Shown: positions 1 to 8,516 of the stretch, piece by piece
How positions within the stretch are numbered: position 1 is the first letter of the stretch
How the letters are laid out: each line of letters begins with the position of its first letter
From: Rhodoplanes serenus
Lineage (GTDB): Bacteria > Pseudomonadota > Alphaproteobacteria > Rhizobiales > Xanthobacteraceae
Assembly (NCBI GenBank): GCA_009720755.1
Contig: WNKV01000006.1
Coordinates: 186,001 to 250,000, forward strand
DNA length: 64,000 bases
Direction of reading: 5' to 3'
The notes under the pieces: model-generated
The model's input: the letters and a program-made list of their open reading frames with translations, nothing else
The model's database searches: none
What the model was told of the DNA's origin: nothing
Made by a program: the position numbers and the translations under genes

Positions 1-2
1 TC

Positions 3-740
3 GGCGATCCGCTGCCCGAGCTGTGGTACTGGCTCTACTTCCTGCCGATCGTGCCGATGTCGGAGATCGGCTCCGACGGCCATCCCCGCCGTGGCGGCTT
101 CCTGCCGCCGATCGCGCTGGAGCGGCGGATGTGGGCGAGCGGGCGCCACGTCTTCCATGACCGGCTGCGGATCGGCGATGTCCTCCACAAACGCTCGGAG
201 ATCCTGAAGATCGCCGAGAAGGAGGGCAAGACCGGCCGCATGGTGTTCGTGACGCTCCGCCACGAGATCCGCTCGGGCCGCGGCCTCGCGGTCGAGGAGG
301 AGCAGGACATCGTCTATCTGCCGATGCCGAAATCCTTCTCGCCGCCGCCACCGACCGCGGCGCCGGCCGATCCGGCCTGGAGCGAGCTGGTTGCCATCGA
401 TCCGGTGCTGCTGTTCCGCTTCTCGGCGCTGACCTTCAACGGCCACCGCATCCACTACGATCTGCCCTATGCGACCGACGTGGAGAAGTACCCCGGCCTC
501 GTGGTGCACGGACCGCTGCAAGCCCTGCTGCTGCTCGAATTCGCCCGCCGCCGGGTGCCGGACCGTCCGCCCGCCCGCTACTCGTTCCGCGCCGTGCGGC
601 CGCTGTTCGGCTTCGACCAGGTACGCCTGATGGGTGTCGCCCGCGACGACGGCGGCCACGACCTCTTCACCGTCAATGGCGATGGCCATGTCGGCATGCA
701 GGCGACCGTGACATGGGCGGCGAATGACTCATCCCGCTGA
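3..740 (+). CDS. MaoC/FAS1-like CoA hydratase, 5' truncated by window edge
   Basis: The reading frame is already open at base 3, so the true start lies outside the window; the GTG at 51 is only an internal codon. The protein has two hot-dog halves. The N-terminal half resembles the FAS1-like dehydratase domain. The C-terminal half carries FNGHRIHYD followed by YPGLVVHGPL, the (R)-hydratase-like active-site region. Proteins of this build include mesaconyl-C4-CoA hydratase and itaconyl-CoA hydratase. The CitE-like lyase and family III CoA-transferase just downstream make a C5 dicarboxylyl-CoA hydratase forming citramalyl-CoA or a similar compound the best inference. Exact substrate is not provable from sequence. 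Confidence 0.8.
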   Translation, partial: GDPLPELWYWLYFLPIVPMSEIGSDGHPRRGGFLPPIALERRMWASGRHVFHDRLRIGDVLHKRSEILKIAEKEGKTGRMVFVTLRHEIRSGRGLAVEEEQDIVYLPMPKSFSPPPPTAAPADPAWSELVAIDPVLLFRFSALTFNGHRIHYDLPYATDVEKYPGLVVHGPLQALLLLEFARRRVPDRPPARYSFRAVRPLFGFDQVRLMGVARDDGGHDLFTVNGDGHVGMQATVTWAANDSSR

Positions 741-757
741 CACCGCGCCGCCTCCTC

Positions 758-904
758 ACCTCTCCCCGCGCGCGGGGAGAGGTCGACATTCTCGCGATCA
801 GCGAGAATGTCGGGTGAGGGGACGTATCCGTATCCACGAGAGGCCCCCTCACCCGACTCGCCTCTTCGAGGCGAGCCACCCTCTTCCCGCGCGCGGGGAG
901 AGGG
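758..904. repeat. Composite palindromic intergenic repeat (REP-like)
   Basis: A chain of nested inverted repeats fills the gap between the hydratase and lyase genes. There is a perfect 26-nt palindrome at 758-783. A hairpin at 785-811 has arms gacattctcgc and gcgagaatgtc. A long-range pair joins cgggtgagggg (811-821) to cccctcacccg (845-855). A short hairpin lies at 857-875, and a second CTCTTCCCGCGCGCGGGGAGAG-type palindrome spans 881-902. This arrangement is typical of mobile intergenic palindromes in Hyphomicrobiales. It could attenuate or stabilise the shared transcript. Confidence 0.75.
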
Positions 905-953
905 ATCTCCGGCGCCGCGCCCCTTCGCGCTCATCGGATCTCATCAGACTCTC

Positions 954-1877
954 ATGACCGACCGCCTCGAACGCTCCATCCTCATCGTGCCGGCCTCCAA
1001 CTGGAGCATGATCCAGAAGGCCGCCGCCGCGCCCGCCGACGCCGTCTGCATCGATCTCGAGGACGCGGTTGCGCCGGCCGAGAAGGAGGCGGCGCGCGGC
1101 AACGTCGCGCGCGCCTTCAGGGAACTCGACTTCGGCCGCAAGCTTCGCATCTTCCGCATGAACGGCCTCGACACCTCCTTCGCCTATCGGGATCTCATCG
1201 AGGTGGTGGAGGAGGCGGGCGACCGCGTCGACCTCGTGGTGGTGCCGAAGGTCGGGACCGCCTCGGACATCCATTTCGTCGCGACGCTGCTCGGCCAGAT
1301 CGAGGCCGCCATGGGGATCACCCGGCCGATCGGTATCGAGGCGCTGATCGAGACGGCGGCCGGCTGCGTCAACATCCGCGAGATCGCCGCCGCGTCGCCG
1401 CGGCTGGAGGCGCTGATCTACGGCGCCGGCGACTACGCCGCCTCGGTGCGCATGCCGATGGCGTCCATCGGCGAGCCCGACGAGCACGACGCGCTCTATC
1501 CGGGGCATCGCTGGCACCACATCATGCATGCGATCGTCACCGCGGCGCGCGCCTTCGACAAGCGCGCCATCGACAGCCCGTTCGCCGGCATCCGCAATCC
1601 GGAGGGCTTCCGCAAGGCGTGCGCCATCGGCCGCGCCATGGGGTTCGACGGCAAGTGGTGCATCCATCCTGGCCAGATCGCGCCGGTCAACGAGACCTTC
1701 GTGCCGCCGCCGGCCGAGCTCGCTTGGGCACAGCGGGTGCTCGCCGCCTGCGCCGAGGCGGGCGCCGCGGGGCACGGTGCCATCAGCCTCGACGGCCGCA
1801 TGATCGACATCGCCTCGATCCGGCTGTCGCGCACCATCGTGGAGCGCGCCCGCCTGGCCGGGCTGGTGACGGACTGA
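954..1877 (+). CDS. CitE-like citramalyl-CoA / beta-methylmalyl-CoA lyase
   Basis: A 307-residue member of the HpcH/HpaI-CitE TIM-barrel lyases, close to the usual family length. It begins with the family pattern RSILIVPASN and continues with VCIDLEDAV, whose acidic residues bind Mg2+ and CoA substrate. Later motifs are ALIETAAG, the family's conserved active-site Glu segment, and GFDGKWCIHPGQI near the C terminus. The frame stays open upstream, but that extension only translates the palindromic repeat, so ATG 954 is chosen. It follows a hydratase and precedes a CoA-transferase, so cleavage of citramalyl-CoA to acetyl-CoA and pyruvate, or of beta-methylmalyl-CoA, is the likely reaction. Confidence 0.85.
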   Translation: MTDRLERSILIVPASNWSMIQKAAAAPADAVCIDLEDAVAPAEKEAARGNVARAFRELDFGRKLRIFRMNGLDTSFAYRDLIEVVEEAGDRVDLVVVPKVGTASDIHFVATLLGQIEAAMGITRPIGIEALIETAAGCVNIREIAAASPRLEALIYGAGDYAASVRMPMASIGEPDEHDALYPGHRWHHIMHAIVTAARAFDKRAIDSPFAGIRNPEGFRKACAIGRAMGFDGKWCIHPGQIAPVNETFVPPPAELAWAQRVLAACAEAGAAGHGAISLDGRMIDIASIRLSRTIVERARLAGLVTD

Positions 1878-1985
1878 CGGGCTTTGCCACATGCAAGACC
1901 GCGGGCGGGTGGCCGGGGCAGGCCGGACGATGACCAGCAGGCGTGAGTATCGGCCGGTGACGAGCGTCGCGTAGGGAGGACGGTG

Positions 1986-3203
1986 ATGGTGAAAGTGCTG
2001 CAAGGAATGCGGGTGGTCGAAGGCTCGGCCTTCGTCGCCGTGCCGTTCGCCGGAATGACGCTCGCCCAGCTCGGCGCCGACGTCATCCGCTTCGACCGCA
2101 TCCGCGGCGGGCTCGACTATAACCGCTGGCCGGTCACCAAGGACAATCGCAGCCTGTTCTGGGCCGGGCTCAACAAGGGCAAGCGGTCGCTCGCCGTCGA
2201 CATGTCGACCCCGCGGGGCCAGGAGATCGTCACCCGGCTGATCTGCGCGCCGGGGCCGGACCGCGGCATGTTCCTGACCAATCTGCGCGTCCGCGGCTGG
2301 ATGGACTACGACTCGCTCAAGAAGCATCGCGAGGACCTGATCATGGTGTCGCTGCTCGGCGACCGCCATGGCGGCCCGGCGGTGGACTACACGGTCAATC
2401 CGGCGATCGGGTTTCCGTCGGCGACCGGCCCGGAGGGATCGCAAGACCCCGTCTGCCATGTGCTGCCGGCCTGGGATCTGATCACCGGCCAGAAGGTGGC
2501 GCTCGCCCTGATGGCGGCGGAGCGCCACCGTCGCAACACCGGCCAGGGCCAGCTCGTCGAGCTGGCCCTCAAGGATGTCGCGCTCGCCACCCTCGGCCAT
2601 CTCGGCATCATCGGTGAGGTGCAGGTCAACGGCTTCGATCGGCCGCGCTACGGCAACGCCCTCTACGGCGCCTACGGGCAGGACTTCGAGACCGCCGACG
2701 GCCGCCGCGTGATGATCGTGGCCTTGACCAACCGCCAGTGGGACGGCCTGCGCGCCACCACCGGGCTGCACGAGGAACTCGACGATCTCGGCGTGCGGCT
2801 CGGCCTGCGGCTCTCTCGCGAGGGCGATCGATTCAAGGCCCGCAAGGAGATCACCGCGCTGCTGGCGCCGTGGTTCCGCGAGCGCGCCGTCGAGGATTTC
2901 GCCGCGGCGCTCGACGAGCACGGCGTCACCTGGTCGGTGTTCCGCTCCTTCCGCCAGGTGACCGAGGAGGACCCCGACTGCTCGACCGAGAACCCGATGT
3001 TCTCGCGCCTGGAGCAGCCGGGGATCGGCGAGTATCTGGTGCCCGGCTCGCCGTTCACGTTCGGGGCGTTCGAGCGCGAGCCGCCGCGGCGCGCCTCGGT
3101 GCTGGGCGAGCACACCGACGAGATCCTGCACGAGATCGGTTACGTCGACCACGAGGTCGCCTGGCTGCACGACCACCACATCGTCGCCGGGCCGCGGCGC
3201 TGA
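1986..3203 (+). CDS. Family III (CaiB-type) CoA-transferase, itaconate/mesaconyl-CoA type
   Basis: A 405-residue CaiB/BaiF family protein. It starts with LQGMRVVEGSAFVAVPFAG, which carries the CoA-binding N-terminal segment, and has LPAWDLITGQK with Asp164 at the position of the family's catalytic aspartate that forms the acyl anhydride. It resembles proteins annotated as 2-methylfumaryl-CoA (mesaconyl-CoA) isomerase and the Pseudomonas-type itaconate CoA-transferase. ATG 1986 is preferred over GTG 1983 because GGGAGGA (1974-1980) lies five bases ahead. Together with the two preceding genes it forms a plausible activation-hydration-cleavage pathway for a C5 dicarboxylate. Intramolecular versus intermolecular transfer cannot be decided here. 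Confidence 0.8.
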   Translation: MVKVLQGMRVVEGSAFVAVPFAGMTLAQLGADVIRFDRIRGGLDYNRWPVTKDNRSLFWAGLNKGKRSLAVDMSTPRGQEIVTRLICAPGPDRGMFLTNLRVRGWMDYDSLKKHREDLIMVSLLGDRHGGPAVDYTVNPAIGFPSATGPEGSQDPVCHVLPAWDLITGQKVALALMAAERHRRNTGQGQLVELALKDVALATLGHLGIIGEVQVNGFDRPRYGNALYGAYGQDFETADGRRVMIVALTNRQWDGLRATTGLHEELDDLGVRLGLRLSREGDRFKARKEITALLAPWFRERAVEDFAAALDEHGVTWSVFRSFRQVTEEDPDCSTENPMFSRLEQPGIGEYLVPGSPFTFGAFEREPPRRASVLGEHTDEILHEIGYVDHEVAWLHDHHIVAGPRR

Positions 3204-3381
3204 GGCTGCGTCACGTCACGTACCGTCCACTTCCCATCGTCGCCGAGGCGTCGCGAGGGGATGTGGTTGGACGGGATTTGGCGGGATTTGAACGGTGGCC
3301 GGCCGCCGCCATGATCCCGCCCGACTGCGGCGGGACGAGTTGCAGCCCGACTCGAACGAGCCCGCCGGAGCCGCCATCCCG

Positions 3382-4173
3382 ATGTCCGATCGCCCCGTCC
3401 CGCACCGTGTCCGACGCACCGGCCAGAAGCTCGCCCGCGCCATGAGGCGGCTCGCGCCAGCGCGCTGGTATGCCAGCATGCCGCATCCCGGCCTGGCGGG
3501 CGCGCTGGGACGCTTCGCCACCGCCAACTCCGACATTCACGATCATCTCGGCACCATCTTCTTCGAGGCGGTGGCGGCCTCGCCGCGGCTGATCGTCGAG
3601 CTGGGCACCCGCGGCGGCGTGTCCACCCGGGCGCTGCTCGCAGCCGCGGAGGTGACCGGCGCGCAGGTGCTCTCGGTCGACATCGCCGACTGCTCCGCCG
3701 TCGACCTGCCGGCAGCGCTGCGGGCGCGCTGGACCTTCGTGCAGGCCGACGACGTCGCCTTCGCACGCGCACCGTTCGAGCAGTTTTGTGCATCGCGCGG
3801 CCTGCCGCCGAGCCCGGAGGTGATCTTCATCGACACCTCGCACGAATACGAGCACACCCGCGCCGAGCTGGCCGCCTGGATGCCGCGGCTCGCGACCCCC
3901 GGCGTCATGCTGTTCCACGACACCCACATGGGGAAGGGCTGGCGGCGCACGCTCTCCGGCAAGGCGGAGCCCGGCGGCAACGGTACCCGCGGCGTCATCC
4001 AGGCGATCGAGGAGGTGTTCGGCCGCCGCTGGGACGAGACCACCTATTTCGCCGATGCGGCCTGCGGCTACGTGGTCTCCCATGTGCCGTGGTCCAGCGG
4101 CTTCACTGTGCTGCGCAAGGTGCCGGCCCCGCCGGCGCCCGGAACGCCGGGCGGGGTATCTCCGGCCGGGTGA
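3382..4173 (+). CDS. Class I SAM-dependent methyltransferase-like protein
   Basis: A 263-residue protein with a Rossmann methyltransferase core. IVELGTRGGVST near residues 73-84 is the glycine-rich motif I that would hold S-adenosylmethionine. VLSVDIAD follows as the acidic loop, and VIFIDTSHEYEHTRAEL and GVMLFHDTH occupy later strands. The FIDxSHEYE and FHDTH segments are typical of the CmcI/cephalosporin hydroxylase-like and methyltransferase_24 groups, several of which bind a metal. ATG 3382 is preferred to the upstream ATG at 3295 because the domain starts only after it. The substrate is unknown and the neighbours give no clear hint. Confidence 0.7.
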   Translation: MSDRPVPHRVRRTGQKLARAMRRLAPARWYASMPHPGLAGALGRFATANSDIHDHLGTIFFEAVAASPRLIVELGTRGGVSTRALLAAAEVTGAQVLSVDIADCSAVDLPAALRARWTFVQADDVAFARAPFEQFCASRGLPPSPEVIFIDTSHEYEHTRAELAAWMPRLATPGVMLFHDTHMGKGWRRTLSGKAEPGGNGTRGVIQAIEEVFGRRWDETTYFADAACGYVVSHVPWSSGFTVLRKVPAPPAPGTPGGVSPAG

Positions 4174-4239
4174 GCGCCTCGGAACTGCGGCCGCGACCCG
4201 CGCGTTCGCCCCGGGAGCCCGTCCTTCTCGGAGATCGCC

Positions 4240-5088
4240 ATGAGCCCGCAGCAGCCCGCCCAGAAGCAGGACCGTCAGCCCGGCCGCGAGACCGAGATGG
4301 CGCCGCGGCCGGCCTACGAGCCGCTGTTCCCCGGTGTCGGCAAGCTCGCCGGCAAGGTGGCGCTGATCTCCGGCGGCGACAGCGGCATCGGCCGCGCCGT
4401 CGCGGCCGCCATGGCGCGCGAAGGCGCCGACGTCGCGATCCTCTATCTCGACGAGCACACCGACGCGGCCGAGACGGTGCGCATCGTCGAGGCCGAAGGG
4501 CGGCGCTGCATCGCCATCGCGGGCGATGTCGGCGACCCGGCCTTCTGCCGTTCGGCAGTCGAGGAGACGGTGCAGCGTCTCGGTCGTCTCGACATCCTGG
4601 TCAACAACGCGGCCGAGCAGCACGAGACCAAGGACTTCACCGCGATCGAGCCGGATCAGATCGAGCGCACCTTCCGCACCAACATGTTCGGGATGTTCTT
4701 CCTGACCAAGGAAGCGCTCAAGCATCTCGGCCCCGGGGCCGCGATCGTGAACTCCACCTCGGTCACCGCCTACAAGGGCCACACCACGCTGATCGACTAC
4801 GCCGCCACCAAGGGCGCCATCGTGTCGTTCACCCGCTCGATGGCGCAGCTCCTCGCCGACAAGGACATCCGGGTGAACGCGGTGGCGCCGGGGCCGATCT
4901 GGACACCGCTGATCCCGGCCTCGTTCGAGCCCGAGAAGGTGGCCAAGCACGGCGAGTCGGTGCCGCTCGGCCGCGTCGGTCAGCCCAACGAGGTGGCGCC
5001 CTGCTACGTGTTCCTGGCGAGCCGCGAGTCTGCCTACATCACCGGGCAGGTGCTGCATCCGAACGGTGGCACGCCCGTCGAGTCGTGA
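4240..5088 (+). CDS. SDR family NAD(P)-dependent oxidoreductase (YghA-like)
   Basis: A 282-residue short-chain dehydrogenase with the roughly 35-residue N-terminal extension typical of the glucose/ribitol dehydrogenase and YghA subgroup. The cofactor loop is GGDSGIG (residues 45-51), NNAAEQHE follows strand 4, and DYAATKG provides the catalytic Tyr and Lys. The C terminus keeps VNAVAPGPIWTPL. Members act on sugars or aldehydes and are often stress-induced; the substrate cannot be inferred here. The start is supported by CGGAGA just upstream. It stands alone, followed by a 354-base gap. Confidence 0.85.
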   Translation: MSPQQPAQKQDRQPGRETEMAPRPAYEPLFPGVGKLAGKVALISGGDSGIGRAVAAAMAREGADVAILYLDEHTDAAETVRIVEAEGRRCIAIAGDVGDPAFCRSAVEETVQRLGRLDILVNNAAEQHETKDFTAIEPDQIERTFRTNMFGMFFLTKEALKHLGPGAAIVNSTSVTAYKGHTTLIDYAATKGAIVSFTRSMAQLLADKDIRVNAVAPGPIWTPLIPASFEPEKVAKHGESVPLGRVGQPNEVAPCYVFLASRESAYITGQVLHPNGGTPVES

Positions 5089-5442
5089 GCGGCGGCAACC
5101 GACGAGCGGCGGGCGACTGCCGGTGTGGCCGAAGGGGCGCTGAACCTCGCTCGAAAGATCTCGATCGAATGATCACGTGTGAGACGAATGGACTAAGCCC
5201 ATAAATCGATCGGGTGGGATCACCAGTCTCGGCGACGAGAACGAGATGGCGCCGTGCGTGGCGTCTCATCGTGGTTGATTCTCGATAAATTCCCATGCGT
5301 CATGTTCTAGGCAGTTCTCGCAGAGTTGCTTTGCGATTGCCGGAAAACGATCCGCTCGCGTTCGTCTGCCGCCTGAAATTAACCCGTGCTTCAGCTCTCG
5401 GCGATGTAGTGGCCGGAGTGGTATGGGGTGACGTGAAAGGTC
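5089..5442. other. Gene-free stretch ahead of the DUF2336 gene
   Basis: No convincing coding sequence. The stretch is less GC-rich than its surroundings, as expected for a promoter region. At 5379-5393 TTAA-N7-TTCA differs by one base from the CtrA consensus TTAA-N7-TTAA and lies about 50 bases before the next start. A single near-match is weak evidence. The 60-codon frame at 5295-5477 overlaps the next gene and is probably spurious. Confidence 0.4.
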
Positions 5443-6537
5443 ATGACGGGAACGGCCTCGCTGATCGACGAGCTTGAGAGGACGCTGAGTGCGGGATCGT
5501 CGGTTCAGCGTGCCGATATCCTGCGTCGGGTCAGCGATCTGTTTCTCACCAATCTCGACAGCTACGGCGACGAGCATGTCGCCGTGTTCGACGACGTCAT
5601 GCTCCACCTCGTCGACAAGATCGAGCGGAGTGCGATCGTTCGCCTGAGCAAGCAGCTCGCGCCGATCGAGAACGCGCCGGTGCGCACCGTTCACCGCCTG
5701 GCCGACGACGACGACATCGCGATCTCCGGCCCGGTGATCGAGCGCTCCAAGATCCTCAGCGAGGATTTTCTGGTCGAGTTGGCCAAGACGAAGAGCCAGG
5801 CCCATCTGGCCGCCATCGCGGGGCGCGAGAGCATCGGCGAGCGGATCACCGAGGTGCTGGTCGACCGCGGCGACGACGAGGTCACCCTCAAGGTCACCGG
5901 CAATCATGGCGCCCGCTTCTCCAGGCCCACCTTCATGAAGGTGGCCGAGAAGGCGCAGGCGAACGGTCCTCTGGCCGAGCAGGTCATCGGCCGCGGCGAT
6001 GTGCCGCCCGACGTGTTCCAGCACCTGCTGCGCAAGGCCACCGAGGTGGTCAAGAACCGGCTTCTCAGGAACGCCGATCCGGACAAGCGGGTGATGATCA
6101 CCCGCACGCTCGCCGACATCGCCACCGAGGTGGCACGCGAGCGCGCCCAGATGGACGGTCATTCGGCGGCCGGCACCGTCATGCAGTTCGATGCCGCACG
6201 ATTGAAGTCGCGCATCGGCGAGCTGGCACAGGCCGGCAAGCGGACCGAGACCATCGAGGCAATCGCGGCGCTCAGCAAGCTCCCGGTGGCGACCGTGAAG
6301 AACGTGGTGCGGCAGGGCGCGACCGACGGGCTTCTCATCCTGTGCAAGTCGGTCGGGCTCGGCTGGCCGGACGCGAAGCGGGTGCTCGCCGGCATCGGCG
6401 GTGTCGCCTCCGAGGCGGAGACCAAGAAGGCGTTCGAGCGCTATATCGGGCTGACCAGCGAGACCGCCAATCGCGTGATCCGCTTCGTCAAGTCCTGCAA
6501 GGCGATCTCCAAGGCCGACTTCCAGCGCATGCTGTGA
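5443..6537 (+). CDS. DUF2336 domain-containing protein
   Basis: A 364-residue soluble alpha-helical protein built of short repeating helices, for example ERTLSAGSSVQRADILRRV and LAHLAA-type segments. It matches the DUF2336 family seen almost only in Alphaproteobacteria. The C-terminal third (LAQAGKRTETIEAIAALSKL onward) adds more HEAT-like helices. No signal peptide, membrane segment or catalytic motif is visible. The family's biochemical role is not established, although members have been discussed in cell-cycle and development contexts. ATG 5443 has AAAGG directly ahead. It is preceded by a long AT-richer promoter region. Confidence 0.8.
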   Translation: MTGTASLIDELERTLSAGSSVQRADILRRVSDLFLTNLDSYGDEHVAVFDDVMLHLVDKIERSAIVRLSKQLAPIENAPVRTVHRLADDDDIAISGPVIERSKILSEDFLVELAKTKSQAHLAAIAGRESIGERITEVLVDRGDDEVTLKVTGNHGARFSRPTFMKVAEKAQANGPLAEQVIGRGDVPPDVFQHLLRKATEVVKNRLLRNADPDKRVMITRTLADIATEVARERAQMDGHSAAGTVMQFDAARLKSRIGELAQAGKRTETIEAIAALSKLPVATVKNVVRQGATDGLLILCKSVGLGWPDAKRVLAGIGGVASEAETKKAFERYIGLTSETANRVIRFVKSCKAISKADFQRML

Positions 6538-6664
6538 TAGAAGAGGCGCCCGGGCACGACCGCGTCGGCCGGAGCGCGGCGTGCCGTGGCGGCGGCAGGG
6601 GCGGCGCCATCGCATGCGCGACCTGCCGGCCGGTGGTCCCGAGAGATCGCGCGAGCCCGCTGGA

Positions 6665-7129
6665 ATGACGCTCTACTTCGCCTACGGTTCGAACATGAGC
6701 CGGCCGCTGATGCGCCGGCGCTGCCCGTCCGCCCGCGAGATCGGCCCCGCCGTGCTCGACGGCTTCCGGGCGATCGTCAACGACGACGGTTACATCACCA
6801 TCGTGCCGGCCGCCGGCGCCCGGCTGCCGGGCGTGCTGTGGCGGCTGACGCCGCGCGACCGCGCCGCCCTCAACGCTTACGAGCGGCTCGATGTCGGGCT
6901 GTACCGCGCCGCGCCCGTCACCGTGCGGGCCGGCCGCGTCCGGGTGCGGGCGCTCGCCTATGTGGCGCGCTCGCGCCGCCGCGGACGGCCGCGCCCCGGC
7001 TATCTGGCGCTCGTCGTCGCGGCGGCCCGCGAGGTCGGCCTGCCGGAGCCGCATGTGCGGGCACTGGCGCGGCTCTCGCCCGGCGGCTTCGCGGGGGCGC
7101 GACGCCGCGAGCTCGGTGAACTCGCGTGA
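6665..7129 (+). CDS. Gamma-glutamylcyclotransferase-like (AIG2/GGCT fold) protein
   Basis: A 154-residue protein starting MTLYFAYGSNM, the hallmark YGSN loop (residues 7-10) of the GGCT/AIG2 fold that binds the gamma-glutamyl group. NAYERLDVGLY contains Glu73 at the family's catalytic acid position. Such enzymes release 5-oxoproline from gamma-glutamyl compounds, but many bacterial members have unknown substrates. The frame opens 84 bases earlier, yet the domain begins at ATG 6665. It lies 19 bases before the acylphosphatase gene, so the two are probably co-transcribed. Confidence 0.8.
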   Translation: MTLYFAYGSNMSRPLMRRRCPSAREIGPAVLDGFRAIVNDDGYITIVPAAGARLPGVLWRLTPRDRAALNAYERLDVGLYRAAPVTVRAGRVRVRALAYVARSRRRGRPRPGYLALVVAAAREVGLPEPHVRALARLSPGGFAGARRRELGELA

Positions 7130-7148
7130 GCGAGCCGGGAGAGCTCGC

Positions 7149-7457
7149 ATGAGCGAGCCCGCCATGGTGGTGCGGCATCTCCTGGTGCGCGGCCGGGTGC
7201 AGGGCGTCGGCTATCGCGCCTGGGCCGAGGCGGAGGCGCGCCGTCGCGGTCTCGACGGTTGGGTGCGCAACCGCATCGGCGGCGCCGTCGAGATCGTGGC
7301 GGCCGGGCCGGAGGCGCTGGTCGAGGACTTCGTCACCGCCTGCCGTCGCGGTCCCTGGCGGGCGCGCGTCGACGACATCGCCATCGAGGCCGCGAGCAGC
7401 CGGCTGCTGGAGCAGCGCCGCCCCGGCGAGGCGTTCTCGGTGCTCGGCACGGCGTGA
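7149..7457 (+). CDS. acyP: Acylphosphatase
   Basis: A 102-residue protein with the acylphosphatase signature RGRVQGVGYRAWAEAEA and GWVRNRIGGAVEI. Arg23 and Asn41 fall at the two catalytic positions of the family, which hydrolyses acyl phosphates such as acetyl or carbamoyl phosphate in the cytosol. Length is close to the usual 90-100. ATG 7149 directly precedes the conserved region. It probably shares a transcript with the cyclotransferase-like gene upstream and is convergent with lipB, only 8 bases apart. Confidence 0.92.
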   Translation: MSEPAMVVRHLLVRGRVQGVGYRAWAEAEARRRGLDGWVRNRIGGAVEIVAAGPEALVEDFVTACRRGPWRARVDDIAIEAASSRLLEQRRPGEAFSVLGTA

Positions 7458-7465
7458 GGCACAGC

Positions 7466-8212
7466 TCAGTCGCGACCCAGCTCCGGCGGCGGGCCGGACC
7501 GGGGCCGCACCGGCCCGAACACGGCCTCGAACTCCGCCTTCAGCAGCGAATCGACCTCGGGCATCGGCACCAGGTGGCCGAGGTCCCACAGGCTGGTGAC
7601 GCCGTAGCGGGGATCGGCGATGCCGCACGGCACGATGCCGGAGAAGTGGCCGAGCTCGGGATCGACGTTGAGGCTGATGCCGTGCAGGCTGACCCAACGC
7701 TTCAGCCGCACCCCGATGGCGGCGATCTTGTCCTCGCGACCGTCGCCGCGCTCCGGCCGCCGCACCCACACGCCGACGCGGCCGTCGCGGCGCTCGCCGC
7801 GGACGTTGAGGCGGGCGAGGGTGCCGATGATCCAGTCCTCCAGCGCCGCCACGAACCAGCGTACGTCGGGTCGCCGGCGGCGCAGGTCGAGCATCACATA
7901 GGCGACCCTCTGGCCGGGGCCGTGATAGGTGAACTGGCCGCCGCGCCCGGTCTGGTGCACCGGAAAGCGGGCGTCGACCAGGTCCTCGGGGCGGGCGCTG
8001 GTGCCGGCCGTGTAGAGCGGCGGATGCTCCAGGAGCCAGACCAGCTCGGGGGCGGTGCCGGCCGCGATGGCGGCGACCCGCGCCTCCATGACCGCGAGGG
8101 CGTCCGCATAGGCGACCGGCGCGTCGCCGACATGCCAGTCGGGCGGCGGCAGCGGCGCGGCGCGGCGCGGGAGGTCGGCCGGCGGGGCCGTGGACGCTGT
8201 CTCGTTAATCAC
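7466..8212 (-). CDS. lipB: Octanoyl-[ACP]:protein N-octanoyltransferase
   Basis: Carries [51 protein letters not shown] and FSGIVPCGI, the ordered LipB motifs with the catalytic Cys in VPCGI and Lys in the GVRLKRWV segment. LipB moves octanoyl from ACP to lipoyl-domain lysines, the first step of lipoate assembly. The start is uncertain. GTG 8212 gives 248 residues, within the normal range, whereas the longest frame (8305) would run 32 bases into fliN on the other strand and adds 31 unconserved residues. Confidence 0.9.
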   Translation of the reverse strand: MINETASTAPPADLPRRAAPLPPPDWHVGDAPVAYADALAVMEARVAAIAAGTAPELVWLLEHPPLYTAGTSARPEDLVDARFPVHQTGRGGQFTYHGPGQRVAYVMLDLRRRRPDVRWFVAALEDWIIGTLARLNVRGERRDGRVGVWVRRPERGDGREDKIAAIGVRLKRWVSLHGISLNVDPELGHFSGIVPCGIADPRYGVTSLWDLGHLVPMPEVDSLLKAEFEAVFGPVRPRSGPPPELGRD

Positions 8213-8219
8213 CTCGTAA
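8205..8219. promoter_or_regulatory. CtrA-like box upstream of fliN (weak)
   Basis: TTAA-TCACCTC-GTAA differs from the CtrA consensus TTAA-N7-TTAA by one base and lies 55 bases before the fliN start. CtrA controls many flagellar genes in alphaproteobacteria, so the position is plausible. It also overlaps the lipB start region, and one near-match in 64 kb is weak evidence. Confidence 0.25.
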
Positions 8220-8273
8220 CCATAGCCATGCTGTGCTGATCCGCAAACGGACGGCGTCCAGGGGAAGTGCTCG

Positions 8274-8516
8274 GTGGCCACGCTCGACAGTGTTTCGCTC
8301 GACATCGCCGTCGTTCTCGGATCGACCGTGATGCCGGTGCATCAGGTCCTGCGCCTCGGCCGCGGTGCCATCATCGAGCTGGACAGCCGCGAGAACGATT
8401 CGGTGAAGATCCTCGTCAACAACCACCCGGTGGCCGAAGGCGCCGTGGTGGTGAGCGGCAGCCGAATCGGGGTCGAGGTGCGCCGCATGCTGCCGCGCTC
8501 GCCCGAGTACCGCTGA
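8274..8516 (+). CDS. fliN: FliN-family flagellar motor switch (SpoA domain) protein
   Basis: An 80-residue protein that is essentially one SpoA/FliN C-terminal domain: [23 protein letters not shown], then [18 protein letters not shown] and a basic tail. FliN lines the flagellar C-ring and helps set rotation direction. The GTG start at 8274 is supported by AGGGGAAG six bases upstream. No other flagellar gene is within the window, so this is a stand-alone copy or a paralogue. It is shorter than typical FliN (about 100-140) and lacks the N-terminal linker. Confidence 0.85.
   Translation: MATLDSVSLDIAVVLGSTVMPVHQVLRLGRGAIIELDSRENDSVKILVNNHPVAEGAVVVSGSRIGVEVRRMLPRSPEYR

Noticed and set aside
807-953. 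N-terminal extension of the CitE-like lyase frame.
   Set aside because: It translates the palindromic repeat and the family's normal N terminus starts at 954.
5295-5477. Small 60-codon plus-strand gene.
   Set aside because: It overlaps the DUF2336 start in another frame, has no ribosome binding site and shows no family resemblance.
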